Of a stretch of 23,927 nt of DNA, positions 14,223-22,071 are shown piece by piece. The position numbers and the translations under genes were made by a program. Numbering within the stretch: position 1 is the first letter of the stretch; each line of letters begins with the position of its first letter. Below the pieces are notes generated by a model. It saw only the letters and a list, made by a program, of their open reading frames with translations. It was not told the DNA's origin and ran no database searches. The stretch covers positions 1 to 23,927 of the forward strand of contig WFRC01000075.1 of NCBI GenBank assembly GCA_015486685.1. Direction: 5' to 3'. Source of the stretch: Caldifarciminota bacterium (GTDB taxonomy: Bacteria; Hydrothermota; UBA3072; WFRC01).

Positions 14223-14334
14223 TCCTCATCTACTCATTCACTTCCTGTCGCCCCTTACCCCTTGCCTCTTACCTATTACTGTTTCTTTCTCATCCTCTCT
14301 TTTCCCTATATACTCGCTACTCATCCCTCGCTAC
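14223..14334 (-). repeat. Sixteen-unit heptanucleotide array covering the ftcD stop codon
   Basis: 112 bp divide into sixteen 7-mers; on the plus strand CCCCTTA, CCCCTTG, CCTCTTA and CCTATTA are adjacent, and TCGCTAC occurs twice around TCATCCC. The last 18 bp lie inside ftcD and encode its final residues VARDE plus TAG. On the ftcD sense strand the array is rich in TAA, TAG and TGA. Confidence 0.7.
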
Positions 14335-15993
14335 TGCCTTTTCCACTTCCTTGTATATCTTTTCAAGTTTTGTTTTTACTTCTTCTTTTATGTGAACTGC
14401 CTTTTCTTTTATTTCCTTAACAAATTTTTTATCCTTCATATTTTGCAGGTTTATCATTACATTGAGAAACGCACTTTCAACCGCTGAAATTCCCATCAAC
14501 GCCGCAACCCCTGCATCGCTTATAGAATTTTTATTCCCGTATTTTGCTACATATGATATGAGTGGTATCAGAGATTTGCAGGTTTCCATAACCTCCAAGG
14601 GGACAAATGTTGCATCCTTTGTTGCATTCTGGATTGCTTTTTCCCTTTCTGCTTTTTCCTTATCTGTCTTTTTTGACATTTTCATTGCAGTCATAACCTG
14701 ATTAAACACCTCTGTATCTTTATCTATAAGAGAAAGAAATTTATCCTTTATTTCCTGTGATTTTATTGCAGTTTCTCCCATCCTCTCAAAATTCTTTTCA
14801 TAGCCCTTTTTCCCAACAGTAAGATTTGCTACCATTGAGGCAAGTGCTCCTGCAAGTGCACCCGCAAGTGCCGCAACACTTCCACCCCCTGGTGCAGGTG
14901 AATCCGTGGATAATTCATCTGTAAAATCGTTTATTTTCATATCAATTAGTTTATTGCCCTGACCTATCTGATATTCAATAATCTTTTCCGCTGGTTTAAA
15001 TGGTGCAATCTGGTCCAACCCCAATGAAAGCACCGCCATTTTAATAAGCTCCTTTTCCGGTACACCCGGAGATTTTCCCTGTTTTTTCAGATAATATCTT
15101 CCAGCCTCTAACATTGCCTCCTTTGGGATAAGTCCGACCAATTCACTGCCTGTTACTCTAATTCCCAATCTATTTGCCTCTTCTCTGGCCGCATCAAAAA
15201 CAATGTGTGGAGGTGATACCTTATAATTTGTGAAATTTATTGAAATTTGAGCAAAACCATATTCAGGGATATACCACCCTATTGCCTTCACAAACTTAAA
15301 TTTCCCTGGTATCCTTACAATATTTCCCTGTTCATCACGAACAATCTTCCCGTTTTTATCCCTTTTTGCCTTTCCTCTTTCCCTGAGTTCAAATGCAATC
15401 TTGTTGGCAATCTTTTTATCCCTGGTGTTCAGATTTATATTATATGCAATCAAAAACTCCCTCGCCCCAATGATTGTAGCACCGCTTCTAGGGTTAAATA
15501 CAGGTTTGCCAAAATCGGGTTTCCATTTTGGGTCTTTTAATTTTTCCTGTAATCCCTCGTATTCTCCTTCTCTTACATTAGCAAGATTTTTTCTATCAGA
15601 TGATGCTGCCGCTTCTTCATATAGATAAACAGGTATATTTAGTTCATCTGCCACCCTTTTGCCTACCTCTTTTGCAATTCCAATGCATTCTTCCATCGTG
15701 ATACCTGAAACAGGCACAAATGGACATACATCTGTTGCTCCCATTCTTGGATGTGCACCTTTATGTTTTCTCATATCAATAACCTCCGCAGCCTTTTTAA
15801 TTGATTGAAAGGCTGCTTCCTTCACTCCCTCAGGGCTTCCAATAAATGTTACAACTGTCCTGTTTGTCTCTGCGCCCGGGTCAACATCCAATAGTTTTAC
15901 ATCTTTTACCTTTTCAATCTCATCTGTAATAGATTTTATTGTTTCTTTATTTCTACCTTCACTGAAGTTTGGCACACATTCAACAATTTTCAT
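14317..15993 (-). CDS. ftcD: Bifunctional glutamate formimidoyltransferase / formimidoyltetrahydrofolate cyclodeaminase
   Basis: Transfers the formimino group of formiminoglutamate to tetrahydrofolate, then deaminates and cyclises it to 5,10-methenyl-THF and ammonia; a late step of histidine breakdown that feeds one-carbon metabolism. Formiminotransferase half: IVECVPNFSEGR, then MRKHKGAHPRMGATDVCPF with the catalytic-type His, ASSDRKNLANVREGEYEG, and a C-subdomain with RVTGSELVGLIPKEAM. Cyclodeaminase half from about residue 360: FTDELSTDSPAPGGGSVAAL and GALASMVANLT, then helical. The fused length, 558 aa, matches the bifunctional enzyme. The ATG at 15993 is chosen over the in-frame GTG at 15999 because that GTG abuts the SD. 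The last five codons are repeat-derived. No hut genes are nearby. Confidence 0.95.
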   Translation of the reverse strand: MKIVECVPNFSEGRNKETIKSITDEIEKVKDVKLLDVDPGAETNRTVVTFIGSPEGVKEAAFQSIKKAAEVIDMRKHKGAHPRMGATDVCPFVPVSGITMEECIGIAKEVGKRVADELNIPVYLYEEAAASSDRKNLANVREGEYEGLQEKLKDPKWKPDFGKPVFNPRSGATIIGAREFLIAYNINLNTRDKKIANKIAFELRERGKAKRDKNGKIVRDEQGNIVRIPGKFKFVKAIGWYIPEYGFAQISINFTNYKVSPPHIVFDAAREEANRLGIRVTGSELVGLIPKEAMLEAGRYYLKKQGKSPGVPEKELIKMAVLSLGLDQIAPFKPAEKIIEYQIGQGNKLIDMKINDFTDELSTDSPAPGGGSVAALAGALAGALASMVANLTVGKKGYEKNFERMGETAIKSQEIKDKFLSLIDKDTEVFNQVMTAMKMSKKTDKEKAEREKAIQNATKDATFVPLEVMETCKSLIPLISYVAKYGNKNSISDAGVAALMGISAVESAFLNVMINLQNMKDKKFVKEIKEKAVHIKEEVKTKLEKIYKEVEKAVARDE

Positions 15994-16004
15994 TATCACC
16001 TCCT
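15991..16004 (-). promoter_or_regulatory. SD site deciding the ftcD start
   Basis: AGGAGG (16004-15999, minus) followed by TGATA and ATG at 15993-15991. The upstream GTG (15999-15997) uses the last G of the SD and cannot be served by it. Confidence 0.75.
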
Positions 16005-16125
16005 ATGTTTATAATGATAGTTCATCTATATTAAAAATCCCAAATCAATCATAACGAACGTGAACCGTCTTGGTGTTTCGTGTCGTTTATTTCGCTTCCT
16101 ACAACTTTCATTTACATCATGCTGC

Positions 16126-16161
16126 CCCTGAATTGTCATGCTGAATTCATTTCAGGGTCTC
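16126..16161. repeat. TCATGCTGAA-type palindromic repeat
   Basis: Nested palindromes: CTGAA/TTCAG (16141-16145 with 16151-16155) or the outer CCCTGAA/TTCAGGG (16126-16132 with 16151-16157). The text GTCATGCTGAATTCATTTCAG resembles a hairpin repeat known from many bacterial genomes. Confidence 0.6.
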
Positions 16162-16170
16162 ATTATTACT

Positions 16171-16199
16171 ATAATGTCATAGAGTCAAGCACCGTCCCC
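16171..16199 (-). repeat. GACGGTG-TTGAC repeat, copy A
   Basis: Minus strand reads GGGGACGGTGCTTGACTC. The core resembles GTCGGTGTTTGAC at 23819-23831 and GTCGGTGTCAC at 23181-23191. Confidence 0.4.
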
Positions 16200-16236
16200 A
16201 TCGACAACCTTAACCTGTCTTTATTCACTCATCATT

Positions 16237-16264
16237 AAACTAAAATTTAATATCAATTTGTCAA
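16237..16264 (-). promoter_or_regulatory. Possible ftcD promoter
   Basis: TTGACA (16264-16259), 16-bp spacer, TAGTTT (16242-16237), on the minus strand, about 240 bp upstream of ftcD. The -35 context CTTGACAAATT is identical to that of the rex promoter, and TTGTG lies just upstream in both. The -10 is weak. Confidence 0.4.
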
Positions 16265-16551
16265 GGTATTTTACACAAATTTCCCTAACTTAACTTCATT
16301 TATAATATTTTTTTATGAACCTTCTGATTTTGAGGCTGTTATGAGGTCGACCTTTGTTTTTTTTAATTCATTCAAGACAAAAAGAATGCAAGTTTAGTTA
16401 GTGTATATAAAGATTTTAATAATAAAAATAATTTCAGAAAGATTGTTCTTAGGCTGGTAAATTATAAATAACTTTTTATGTGAAAAATTGATATAATAAA
16501 GTCTATAAAAGGGATTTGTTGTTTATTGTTCTTCAGAAAAAAAACAAAGAT
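16265..16551. other. Spacer without recognised gene
   Basis: AT-rich and without a convincing coding region. A short palindrome AGGTCGACCT followed by a T-rich tract (about 16345-16365) and a TATAAT near 16492-16497 are visible, but the latter has no convincing -35. Confidence 0.5.
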
Positions 16552-16608
16552 CGCCCCCCGGGAGGACGCAAGTTCGGAGAGTGTTGTCCTTAATCGGGCA
16601 ATGCTCTC
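16552..16608 (+). other. GC-rich segment with a strong plus-strand RNA hairpin
   Basis: About 60 % G+C by hand count, in sharply AT-rich surroundings. Positions 16577-16589 and 16596-16608 form a 13-bp stem with a 6-base loop. Three of the pairs are G-U on the plus strand and would be mismatches on the minus strand, so the structure suits a plus-strand RNA. It lies 110 bp upstream of glyQ but upstream of the glyQ promoter. It does not fit a T-box, tRNA or any riboswitch I recognise. Confidence 0.45.
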
Positions 16609-16688
16609 TTTACTCATTATCTTTAATTCCCTTACCCTTAATTTTATCCTACGTCCCTGAACTTTCCCAAAATGAAACTGTTTTTTCC

Positions 16689-16716
16689 TTGACTTTGTTG
16701 AATTTTCTCTTATACT
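16689..16716 (+). promoter_or_regulatory. glyQS promoter, leaderless architecture
   Basis: TTGACT (16689-16694), 16-bp spacer, TATACT (16711-16716), then 6 bp to the glyQ ATG at 16723. No SD is present. Spacing is identical to the rex promoter. Confidence 0.68.
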
Positions 16717-16722
16717 TATGTA

Positions 16723-17580
16723 ATGTTAACATTCCAAAAAATCATTAAGAAGCTAAACGAATACTGGGAACAAGCAGGATGTGTAATTTTAACTCCATAT
16801 CCTGGCGAGGTAGGCGCCGGAACATTTAATCCCGCTACATTTCTAAAGGTTTTAGAAAAACCCGATTGGAAAGCTGCCTATGTAGAGGTATCCAAAAGAC
16901 CAAAAGATGGCAGATATGCAGAAAATCCGAATAGACTCCAGATGTATCACCAATATCAGGTTATTTTAAAGCCACTGCCTGACGCTCCTCAAGAATTATA
17001 CCTTAAAAGCCTTTATAAATTGGGCATAAATCCTCTGAAAAGTGATATTCGTTTTGTTGAAGACGATTGGGAATCTCCAACACTTGGAGCCTGGGGATTA
17101 GGATGGGAGGTCTGGCTTGATGGGCTTGAAATCACACAATTTACATATTTTCAACAGGTGGGAGGCGTCGACATTAATCCCATTGCAGTGGAATTGACTT
17201 ATGGATTGGAAAGAATTGCTATGTATCTTCAAGGTGTAAATAATATTTTTGATATACTATGGTCTGAAAATGTACGATGGGGCGATATATTCAAGGAATC
17301 CGAATACGAGTTTTCTGTATTTAATTTTGAAGAGGCAGATACGGATTTTTATAGAGATATGTTTGGAAAATTTGAAAGGGATGTGCACAGGCTTTTGCAA
17401 AGGAACTTAATTTATCCTGCCTATGATTATTTAATAAAGTCTTCCCATATATTTAATATCCTTGATGCTCGAGGGGTTATGAGCGTTAGTGAAAGGCAGG
17501 ACTATATCCTGAGAATTAGAAAAATGGCACATCAGGTTGCATTAAAATGTATAAAAGGAGAAAAAGACTATGAGGCGTAA
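16723..17580 (+). CDS. glyQ: Glycyl-tRNA synthetase alpha subunit
   Basis: Catalytic class II subunit of the bacterial alpha2beta2 glycyl-tRNA synthetase. Signatures: FQKIIKKLNEYWEQAGCVI, EVGAGTFNPATFLKVL, the motif-2-like AAYVEVSKRPKDGRYAENPNR, YQVILKP, DIRFVEDDWESPTLGAWGLG, WEVWLDGLEITQFTYFQQ and the motif-3-like ELTYGLERIAMYLQ. At 285 aa it is normal in size. It is paired with glyS 8 bp downstream. The C-terminus (DYEA plus TAA) appears altered by a 19-bp insertion containing GCGTAAG, a unit of the spacer repeat family. The start coincides with the predicted transcription start. Confidence 0.97.
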   Translation: MLTFQKIIKKLNEYWEQAGCVILTPYPGEVGAGTFNPATFLKVLEKPDWKAAYVEVSKRPKDGRYAENPNRLQMYHQYQVILKPLPDAPQELYLKSLYKLGINPLKSDIRFVEDDWESPTLGAWGLGWEVWLDGLEITQFTYFQQVGGVDINPIAVELTYGLERIAMYLQGVNNIFDILWSENVRWGDIFKESEYEFSVFNFEEADTDFYRDMFGKFERDVHRLLQRNLIYPAYDYLIKSSHIFNILDARGVMSVSERQDYILRIRKMAHQVALKCIKGEKDYEA

Positions 17581-17593
17581 GATAAAAAATGAG
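17570..17593 (+). repeat. ATGAG direct repeat around a 14-bp insert at the glyQ/glyS junction
   Basis: ATGAG at 17570-17574 and 17589-17593 flank 14 bp that begin GCGTAAG. Removing one repeat plus the insert would restore SD AAGGAG (17555-17560) at 9 bp from the glyS ATG and an overlapping ATGAGCAGTAA junction. As it stands, the SD faces an ATG that opens a nine-codon ORF ending at 17599. Confidence 0.5.
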
Positions 17594-19658
17594 CAGTAAT
17601 CTATTAATAGAAATTGGCACAGAAGAAATTCCATCTTCATATCTTGAATCCGCAGCAAAGCAATTTTTCAATAAAGTTTTAGAGAAACTTTCTGATAATA
17701 AAATTCCGTTTAAGTCAAATAAATACTTTTACACACCCAGAAGAATGGGCATAATGTTAAAGGATGTAGCAACAAAAACAAAGGATAAAACAGTTGAATA
17801 TAAAGGACCACCCGCTAAATTTGCGTTTAAGGATGGAAAACCTTTGCCTCAGGCTATTGGTTTTGCAAAGAGCAAAGGTGTGAATATCAATGCACTATCT
17901 ATAAAAGATACAGAAAAGGGGCAATTTGTCTTTGTCAAAAAAATGGTTAAGGGAGAAAAAACAACAGATATTCTTGGTAAATCTCTGCCCGAAATTATCC
18001 AAAATATGGAGTTTCCAAAGACAATGAAATGGAATAATTCTGAAATCAGATTTGCAAGACCTATAAGATGGATTACTGCAATAATGGGCAATAAAACAAT
18101 AAAATTTAAGGTTGGGAATATCGTATCGGGCAAGTATACCTATGGGCATAGATTTCTCTCAAATGGGCGTATAAAGCTAAAGGATGCAGATGAATATATT
18201 AGCACGATGAAAAATGGTTCCGTAGTATTTGACCCAAAAACAAGAAGGGAAATTATTGAGAAAAAACTTAATAATTATGCGAAATCTATCAGAGCCGAAG
18301 TTATAGAAGATAATACATTACTTAAGGATGTGACAAATCTTATAGAATTTCCAGAGGTAATTTCAGGAACATTTGACAAAAAATATCTCACACTACCTGA
18401 GGATGTTATAATTACTGCTATGAAAGTGCATCAGAGATATTTTGCGTTAAGAAAAAATAAAAAATTATTAAATAAATTTCTTTCGGTGATAAATATCCAT
18501 AAAAATGACAAAATCATTCAGGGCAATGAAAATGTCTTAAAGGCAAGGCTTGAAGATGCATTATTCTATTGGAATACAGATAAAGAGAAGAAGTTAAAGG
18601 ATAGGATAGAAGACCTGAAAAAAATCACCTGGCTGCAGGGTGTTGGAACAATGTATGATAAAACATTAAGAATTTCCAAACTTTCTCAATCCCTCTGCTC
18701 ACTGATTAATGGCTGCAAAAAAAACCTGGTCAAAAAGATTGCAGAACTTTCAAAAACAGACCTGACAACCCATATGATCAGAGATGGAAAGGAATTTACA
18801 GGACTTGAAGGCATTATAGGCAGAGAATATGCAACTGCAGAAGGGATAGATAACGAAGTCGCAATGGGTATATTTGAACATAGACTGCCAAGATTTCCCG
18901 AGGATAAATTACCTTCGCGTATTGAATATACCATTATAGGTATATGCGATAGGATGGATACCATAGCAACAGCATTCCTGTTAAATAAGATACCATCCGG
19001 TTCAAAAGACCCATTAGGCATACGAAGGGCAGGCAATGCTGTAATAGAAATTTTGATGAATAAAGATATTCACTTTTCTATAAAATCTTTAATAAAAGAG
19101 GCAGTAAAAATGTTAAATGGCGATACCGATATTGAAGCAGGTATTATTAACTTTATTTCCCAGAGGGTAAAGGCATATCTCTTAAATAAAGGTATTAGAT
19201 ATGATATAACAGACGCTGTAATAAATGCAAGTGTAGATGACATTAGAGATGTATACCTGAAAGCCAATGCCATCTCACAAATGAGATTGGACAGCAGGGA
19301 TTTTACAAAACTTGTAATTGGACAAAAACGGGTAGCAAATATCCTGAAAGGTGTTAAAAACTTTATTGACATAAAGGAAAACCTATTTGAAGAAAAAGCA
19401 GAAAGTGATTTATATAAATATCTCAATGAAAATCTTAAAATGTTTGACAGGCAGATTAAAGAGAGAAAATACGCAACGGCATTAAAAATTTTACTTGAAA
19501 TGAGAACATACATAGACAATTTTTTTGATAAGGTGCTGGTAATGACTGATAATAAAAAACTAAGAGAAAACAGGCTTGCCCTATTGCAAGGGTTAAGAGA
19601 TATGTTTCTGAAAATCGGTGATTTTTCTTTAATCGTAATCGAAGGGAGGGAAAAATAG
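17589..19658 (+). CDS. glyS: Glycyl-tRNA synthetase beta subunit
   Basis: tRNA-recognition subunit of the heterotetrameric glycyl-tRNA synthetase. Family features in order: LLIEIGTEEIPSSYL at the N-terminus, YTPRRMGI, YKGPPAKFAF, FPKTMKW with RFARPIRWI, YGHRFLSNGRI, the HD-type region around GLEGIIGREYATAEG, SRIEYTIIGICDRMDTI, PSGSKDPLGIRRAGNAVIE, and a C-terminal anticodon-binding region (LRENRLALLQGLRDMFLKIGDFS). At 689 aa it is full length. It has no well-placed SD of its own, because the AAGGAG at 17555 is 28 bp away, so initiation probably depends on coupling with glyQ or the short intervening ORF. It is followed by the glycosyltransferase gene after 2 bp. Confidence 0.97.
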   Translation: MSSNLLIEIGTEEIPSSYLESAAKQFFNKVLEKLSDNKIPFKSNKYFYTPRRMGIMLKDVATKTKDKTVEYKGPPAKFAFKDGKPLPQAIGFAKSKGVNINALSIKDTEKGQFVFVKKMVKGEKTTDILGKSLPEIIQNMEFPKTMKWNNSEIRFARPIRWITAIMGNKTIKFKVGNIVSGKYTYGHRFLSNGRIKLKDADEYISTMKNGSVVFDPKTRREIIEKKLNNYAKSIRAEVIEDNTLLKDVTNLIEFPEVISGTFDKKYLTLPEDVIITAMKVHQRYFALRKNKKLLNKFLSVINIHKNDKIIQGNENVLKARLEDALFYWNTDKEKKLKDRIEDLKKITWLQGVGTMYDKTLRISKLSQSLCSLINGCKKNLVKKIAELSKTDLTTHMIRDGKEFTGLEGIIGREYATAEGIDNEVAMGIFEHRLPRFPEDKLPSRIEYTIIGICDRMDTIATAFLLNKIPSGSKDPLGIRRAGNAVIEILMNKDIHFSIKSLIKEAVKMLNGDTDIEAGIINFISQRVKAYLLNKGIRYDITDAVINASVDDIRDVYLKANAISQMRLDSRDFTKLVIGQKRVANILKGVKNFIDIKENLFEEKAESDLYKYLNENLKMFDRQIKERKYATALKILLEMRTYIDNFFDKVLVMTDNKKLRENRLALLQGLRDMFLKIGDFSLIVIEGREK

Positions 19659-19660
19659 TT

Positions 19661-20815
19661 ATGAAAAAAAGGTATAAAGTCTGGATTTTATACAGTTCTA
19701 AAAAGGGTGGACATAGATACCCATCACTTGCTCTTTATAATACACTAAAGCAAGAATATAATAATATCTTTGACCCAACTGTAATAAATTTGCTTGATAT
19801 CTCTCGTCTGGCTTCATTTGTGGATTCAATGGGAAGATTGGGAGACCTGAAACTTAAAAATATATGGAAAAAGGGATATGGACGATTGAACGAGTCTGAC
19901 CCAAAAATGCTAAATCTTTACAAAATTGGTGCACGCATCATATTTGGAAGGAAACCTATAAAGGATACCTTAACGAGAATAGGAGATACCCCGGATATTA
20001 TTCTCTCTATCCAGCCTGAAATAAATGTTCTTGCGGACTTATTGAATTATTGGTTTGCCTGTCCTGTCCATACAGCGGTTATTGGATATGCAATTGACAG
20101 TTTATGGGTGCATCCTACTATCTCACAATATTATATTCCACATCCTGAGATTGAGAGGGATATAGAAAAATATGGTATAGATAAATCTAAAATTATAACC
20201 TCAGGTATCCCCATAAGGCCATCTTTTATGAGCGTTACCAAGATGAGCCAGAGAAAAATGAGGAGAAAATTGAATGTCAACGAAGAACTGCCTACATTAT
20301 TAATAACAGGCGGATTACTCGGGACAATGGTAGATTACGCATCCGTTCTCAAATCATTTATGAATATGGATGTGCCACACCAACTTCTGGTTGTATTTGG
20401 CAAAAATGAGATAGGGAAGAAAAATCTGGATTATATAAGGTTAAAATCAAAATTTCCTTATTACTTTTTCGGTGTTGCAGAAAATATGGCAGAATTGATG
20501 TGGGCGGCAGATATTATAATAGGGAAACCAGGCTCGGTGACAATGGCAGAATCGCTTGCGCTTGGTAAACCAATGATTGTTATAACTCCTGAGGCTGGGT
20601 CTGCACAAGAATTGAGGTATGCCCGATTTTTAGAAAAAAATGGAGCAGGTGTATGGGTACAATCTCCCCAGAAATCAGGCATTACAGCAGAAAAAATATT
20701 GAAAGATTATAGGACATTTAATCAGATGAAAAAAAATGCCAACGCGCTTGGGAAATATAATAGAAGTGCAAATAAAACTATTCTGGACAATATAAAGAAA
20801 ATCCTGACAGATTAA
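19661..20815 (+). CDS. MGDG-synthase-like glycosyltransferase (GT28-type)
   Basis: Probably transfers a sugar from a nucleotide-sugar donor to a lipid at the inner face of the membrane. The N-terminal third has the MGDG-synthase/UgtP pattern VWILYSSKKGGHRYPSLALYNTL with conserved GGH. The middle has VIGYAIDSLWVHPTISQYYIPHPEIERD and the linker SGIPIRPSF. The C-terminal donor-binding domain shows LLITGGLLGTM, FFGVAENMAELMWAADIIIGKPGSVTMAESLALGKPMIV and PEAGSAQELRYARFL, as in MurG and UgtP. At 384 aa it matches processive diacylglycerol glucosyltransferases. It is 2 bp from the glyS stop with a purine-rich SD inside glyS, so it is co-transcribed. Acceptor and sugar are not determined. Confidence 0.85.
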   Translation: MKKRYKVWILYSSKKGGHRYPSLALYNTLKQEYNNIFDPTVINLLDISRLASFVDSMGRLGDLKLKNIWKKGYGRLNESDPKMLNLYKIGARIIFGRKPIKDTLTRIGDTPDIILSIQPEINVLADLLNYWFACPVHTAVIGYAIDSLWVHPTISQYYIPHPEIERDIEKYGIDKSKIITSGIPIRPSFMSVTKMSQRKMRRKLNVNEELPTLLITGGLLGTMVDYASVLKSFMNMDVPHQLLVVFGKNEIGKKNLDYIRLKSKFPYYFFGVAENMAELMWAADIIIGKPGSVTMAESLALGKPMIVITPEAGSAQELRYARFLEKNGAGVWVQSPQKSGITAEKILKDYRTFNQMKKNANALGKYNRSANKTILDNIKKILTD

Positions 20816-20909
20816 GACAGTTTATAGCCTGCTGTTGGCAATATGTTATAGTTAATGGAATAAAGGGGATGGCAAAAGTACCTATAGAATCTTTACCTCA
20901 ATATCATAG

Positions 20910-21818
20910 TTAGTTTTTAGGTTTAAAACCCACTGCTGTAGTTAAATCTAAGTTAGATGATGAAGAAAACATTATTTTATCAAGAAAAGAACCAGGATGA
21001 AAATGATACTCGAACTTCTTGTATATTTTAAGGTATTTTAATAGAGAAACAATAAGAGACATTAAACTAATTGATTCTTTATAAGAAGCAGATGATACAG
21101 CAATAAAACCAGCATTTTTAAGCATATTCCTTAGTGTCTTAGGTGTAAATTGATTTATATGTGGCCGACGTATATTCCACCATCTTTTTTTTAAAATCCT
21201 GGCAGGAATGCCCGAAATATTAGGGGTAGACACTATTATTACTCCTCCTGGTTTTAAAATTCTGGAAATTTCTTTTAAGGTTTCTAAGGGATAAGGTAAA
21301 TGTTCCAGTACCTGCCACAATGTAACTGCATCAAAAGAATAATTTGGGAAATTTATCTCTGTTAATGATTTTCTTATGATATTAAGTCCAAAATATTTAT
21401 TGCCATAAGAGGATTTTGTCTTTGATATCTCTATTCCTGTCGGCAAAAACCCAACTTTACTCGCATTATACAAAAAGAATCCCTCTCCACAACCAATATC
21501 TAAAAGCTTACCCCCATTTTTATATCTTTTTAACAATTTCACTTGCGATATTGTCGCAAATAGTCTACTTTCAGTATCTAATGCAGATTCAATTTCTCCC
21601 TCTATGTAGTCATCTCTTATCTTATCTTCCCTCTCAATAGGATTTACATATATCATTCCACAATTTAAACATTTAACATGTCTGCCATAATGTCCTAATT
21701 GCTTAGTATCTATAATATTCCCCTTAATATCTTTTATATTTGACTCAAATAAAACAATAAAATTATTGGAGCCACAATTAGGGCAAGAACGGTACATTGT
21801 TGTTTTTAAGTTATCCAT
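20910..21818 (-). CDS. Zinc-ribbon class I SAM methyltransferase
   Basis: The N-terminus has two Cys pairs (CPNCG near residues 12-16 and CLNCG near 50-54), a zinc ribbon preceding a Methyltransf_23-like domain. SAM motif I is LLDIGCGEGFFLYNAS, motif II TGIEIS, then FDAVTLWQVLEHLPYP and ILKPGGVIIVSTPN. The later signature RRPHINQFTPKTLRNMLKNAGF is typical of methyltransferases in surface-glycan loci. Length is 302 aa. An SD (AAAGGAG) lies upstream of the ATG. It is related to, and transcribed away from, the methyltransferase at 22338. The acceptor is unknown, possibly a sugar or lipid carrier. Confidence 0.87.
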   Translation of the reverse strand: MDNLKTTMYRSCPNCGSNNFIVLFESNIKDIKGNIIDTKQLGHYGRHVKCLNCGMIYVNPIEREDKIRDDYIEGEIESALDTESRLFATISQVKLLKRYKNGGKLLDIGCGEGFFLYNASKVGFLPTGIEISKTKSSYGNKYFGLNIIRKSLTEINFPNYSFDAVTLWQVLEHLPYPLETLKEISRILKPGGVIIVSTPNISGIPARILKKRWWNIRRPHINQFTPKTLRNMLKNAGFIAVSSASYKESISLMSLIVSLLKYLKIYKKFEYHFHPGSFLDKIMFSSSSNLDLTTAVGFKPKN

Positions 21819-21879
21819 TATTAATTACTCCTTTTTGTTGTAATATGAACAATTCTGTTATCATTATCATCATAAGATA

Positions 21880-21908
21880 AAAATAAGTATGAATTCTAAA
21901 TTTGTCAA
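21880..21908 (-). promoter_or_regulatory. Promoter of the zinc-ribbon methyltransferase gene, -35 at an element end
   Basis: Minus strand: TTGACA (21908-21903), 17-bp spacer, TATTTT (21885-21880), leaving a leader of about 55-60 bases with an SD. The first T of the -35 is the last base of the inverted repeat of the adjacent element. Confidence 0.55.
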
Positions 21909-22008
21909 GAGTCTGTCCGAGAATTAAAAAAATAAAATTTTGCTCATTGAAAAATGAAGAACTTATAGATGCCAATTCTTTAAAGATGACTGTTCTCGGA
22001 CAAACTCT
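21908..22008. mobile_element. 101-bp MITE-like element with 16-bp terminal inverted repeats
   Basis: AGAGTCTGTCCGAGAA at 21908-21923 and its inverted partner TTCTCGGACAAACTCT at 21993-22008 match at 15 of 16 positions. The interior is AT-rich with no coding capacity. No clear target-site duplication is visible. This is the form expected of a non-autonomous IS derivative or deletion remnant. The parent IS family is not identified. Confidence 0.7.
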
Positions 22009-22071
22009 CAAATGTTTTTCTGCATTTTTTTAGATGTAGTTATTAAATTTTCGGGATTTCAGGGTAAAGTT

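Noticed and set aside
14223..14334. CRISPR array
   Set aside because: Units are 7 bp and degenerate, with no spacers and no cas genes.
16645..16672. Second trmO remnant (plus-strand frame reading YVPELS)
   Set aside because: Only six residues and a 13-base match to 22186-22198; no further TrmO-like residues on either side.
16577..16722. T-box or other riboswitch controlling glyQ
   Set aside because: No T-box sequence, specifier loop or terminator/antiterminator is visible, and a promoter lies between the hairpin and the ATG.
20816..20909. Terminator between the convergent glycosyltransferase and methyltransferase genes
   Set aside because: Short inverted matches exist but no stable stem followed by a T tract on either strand.
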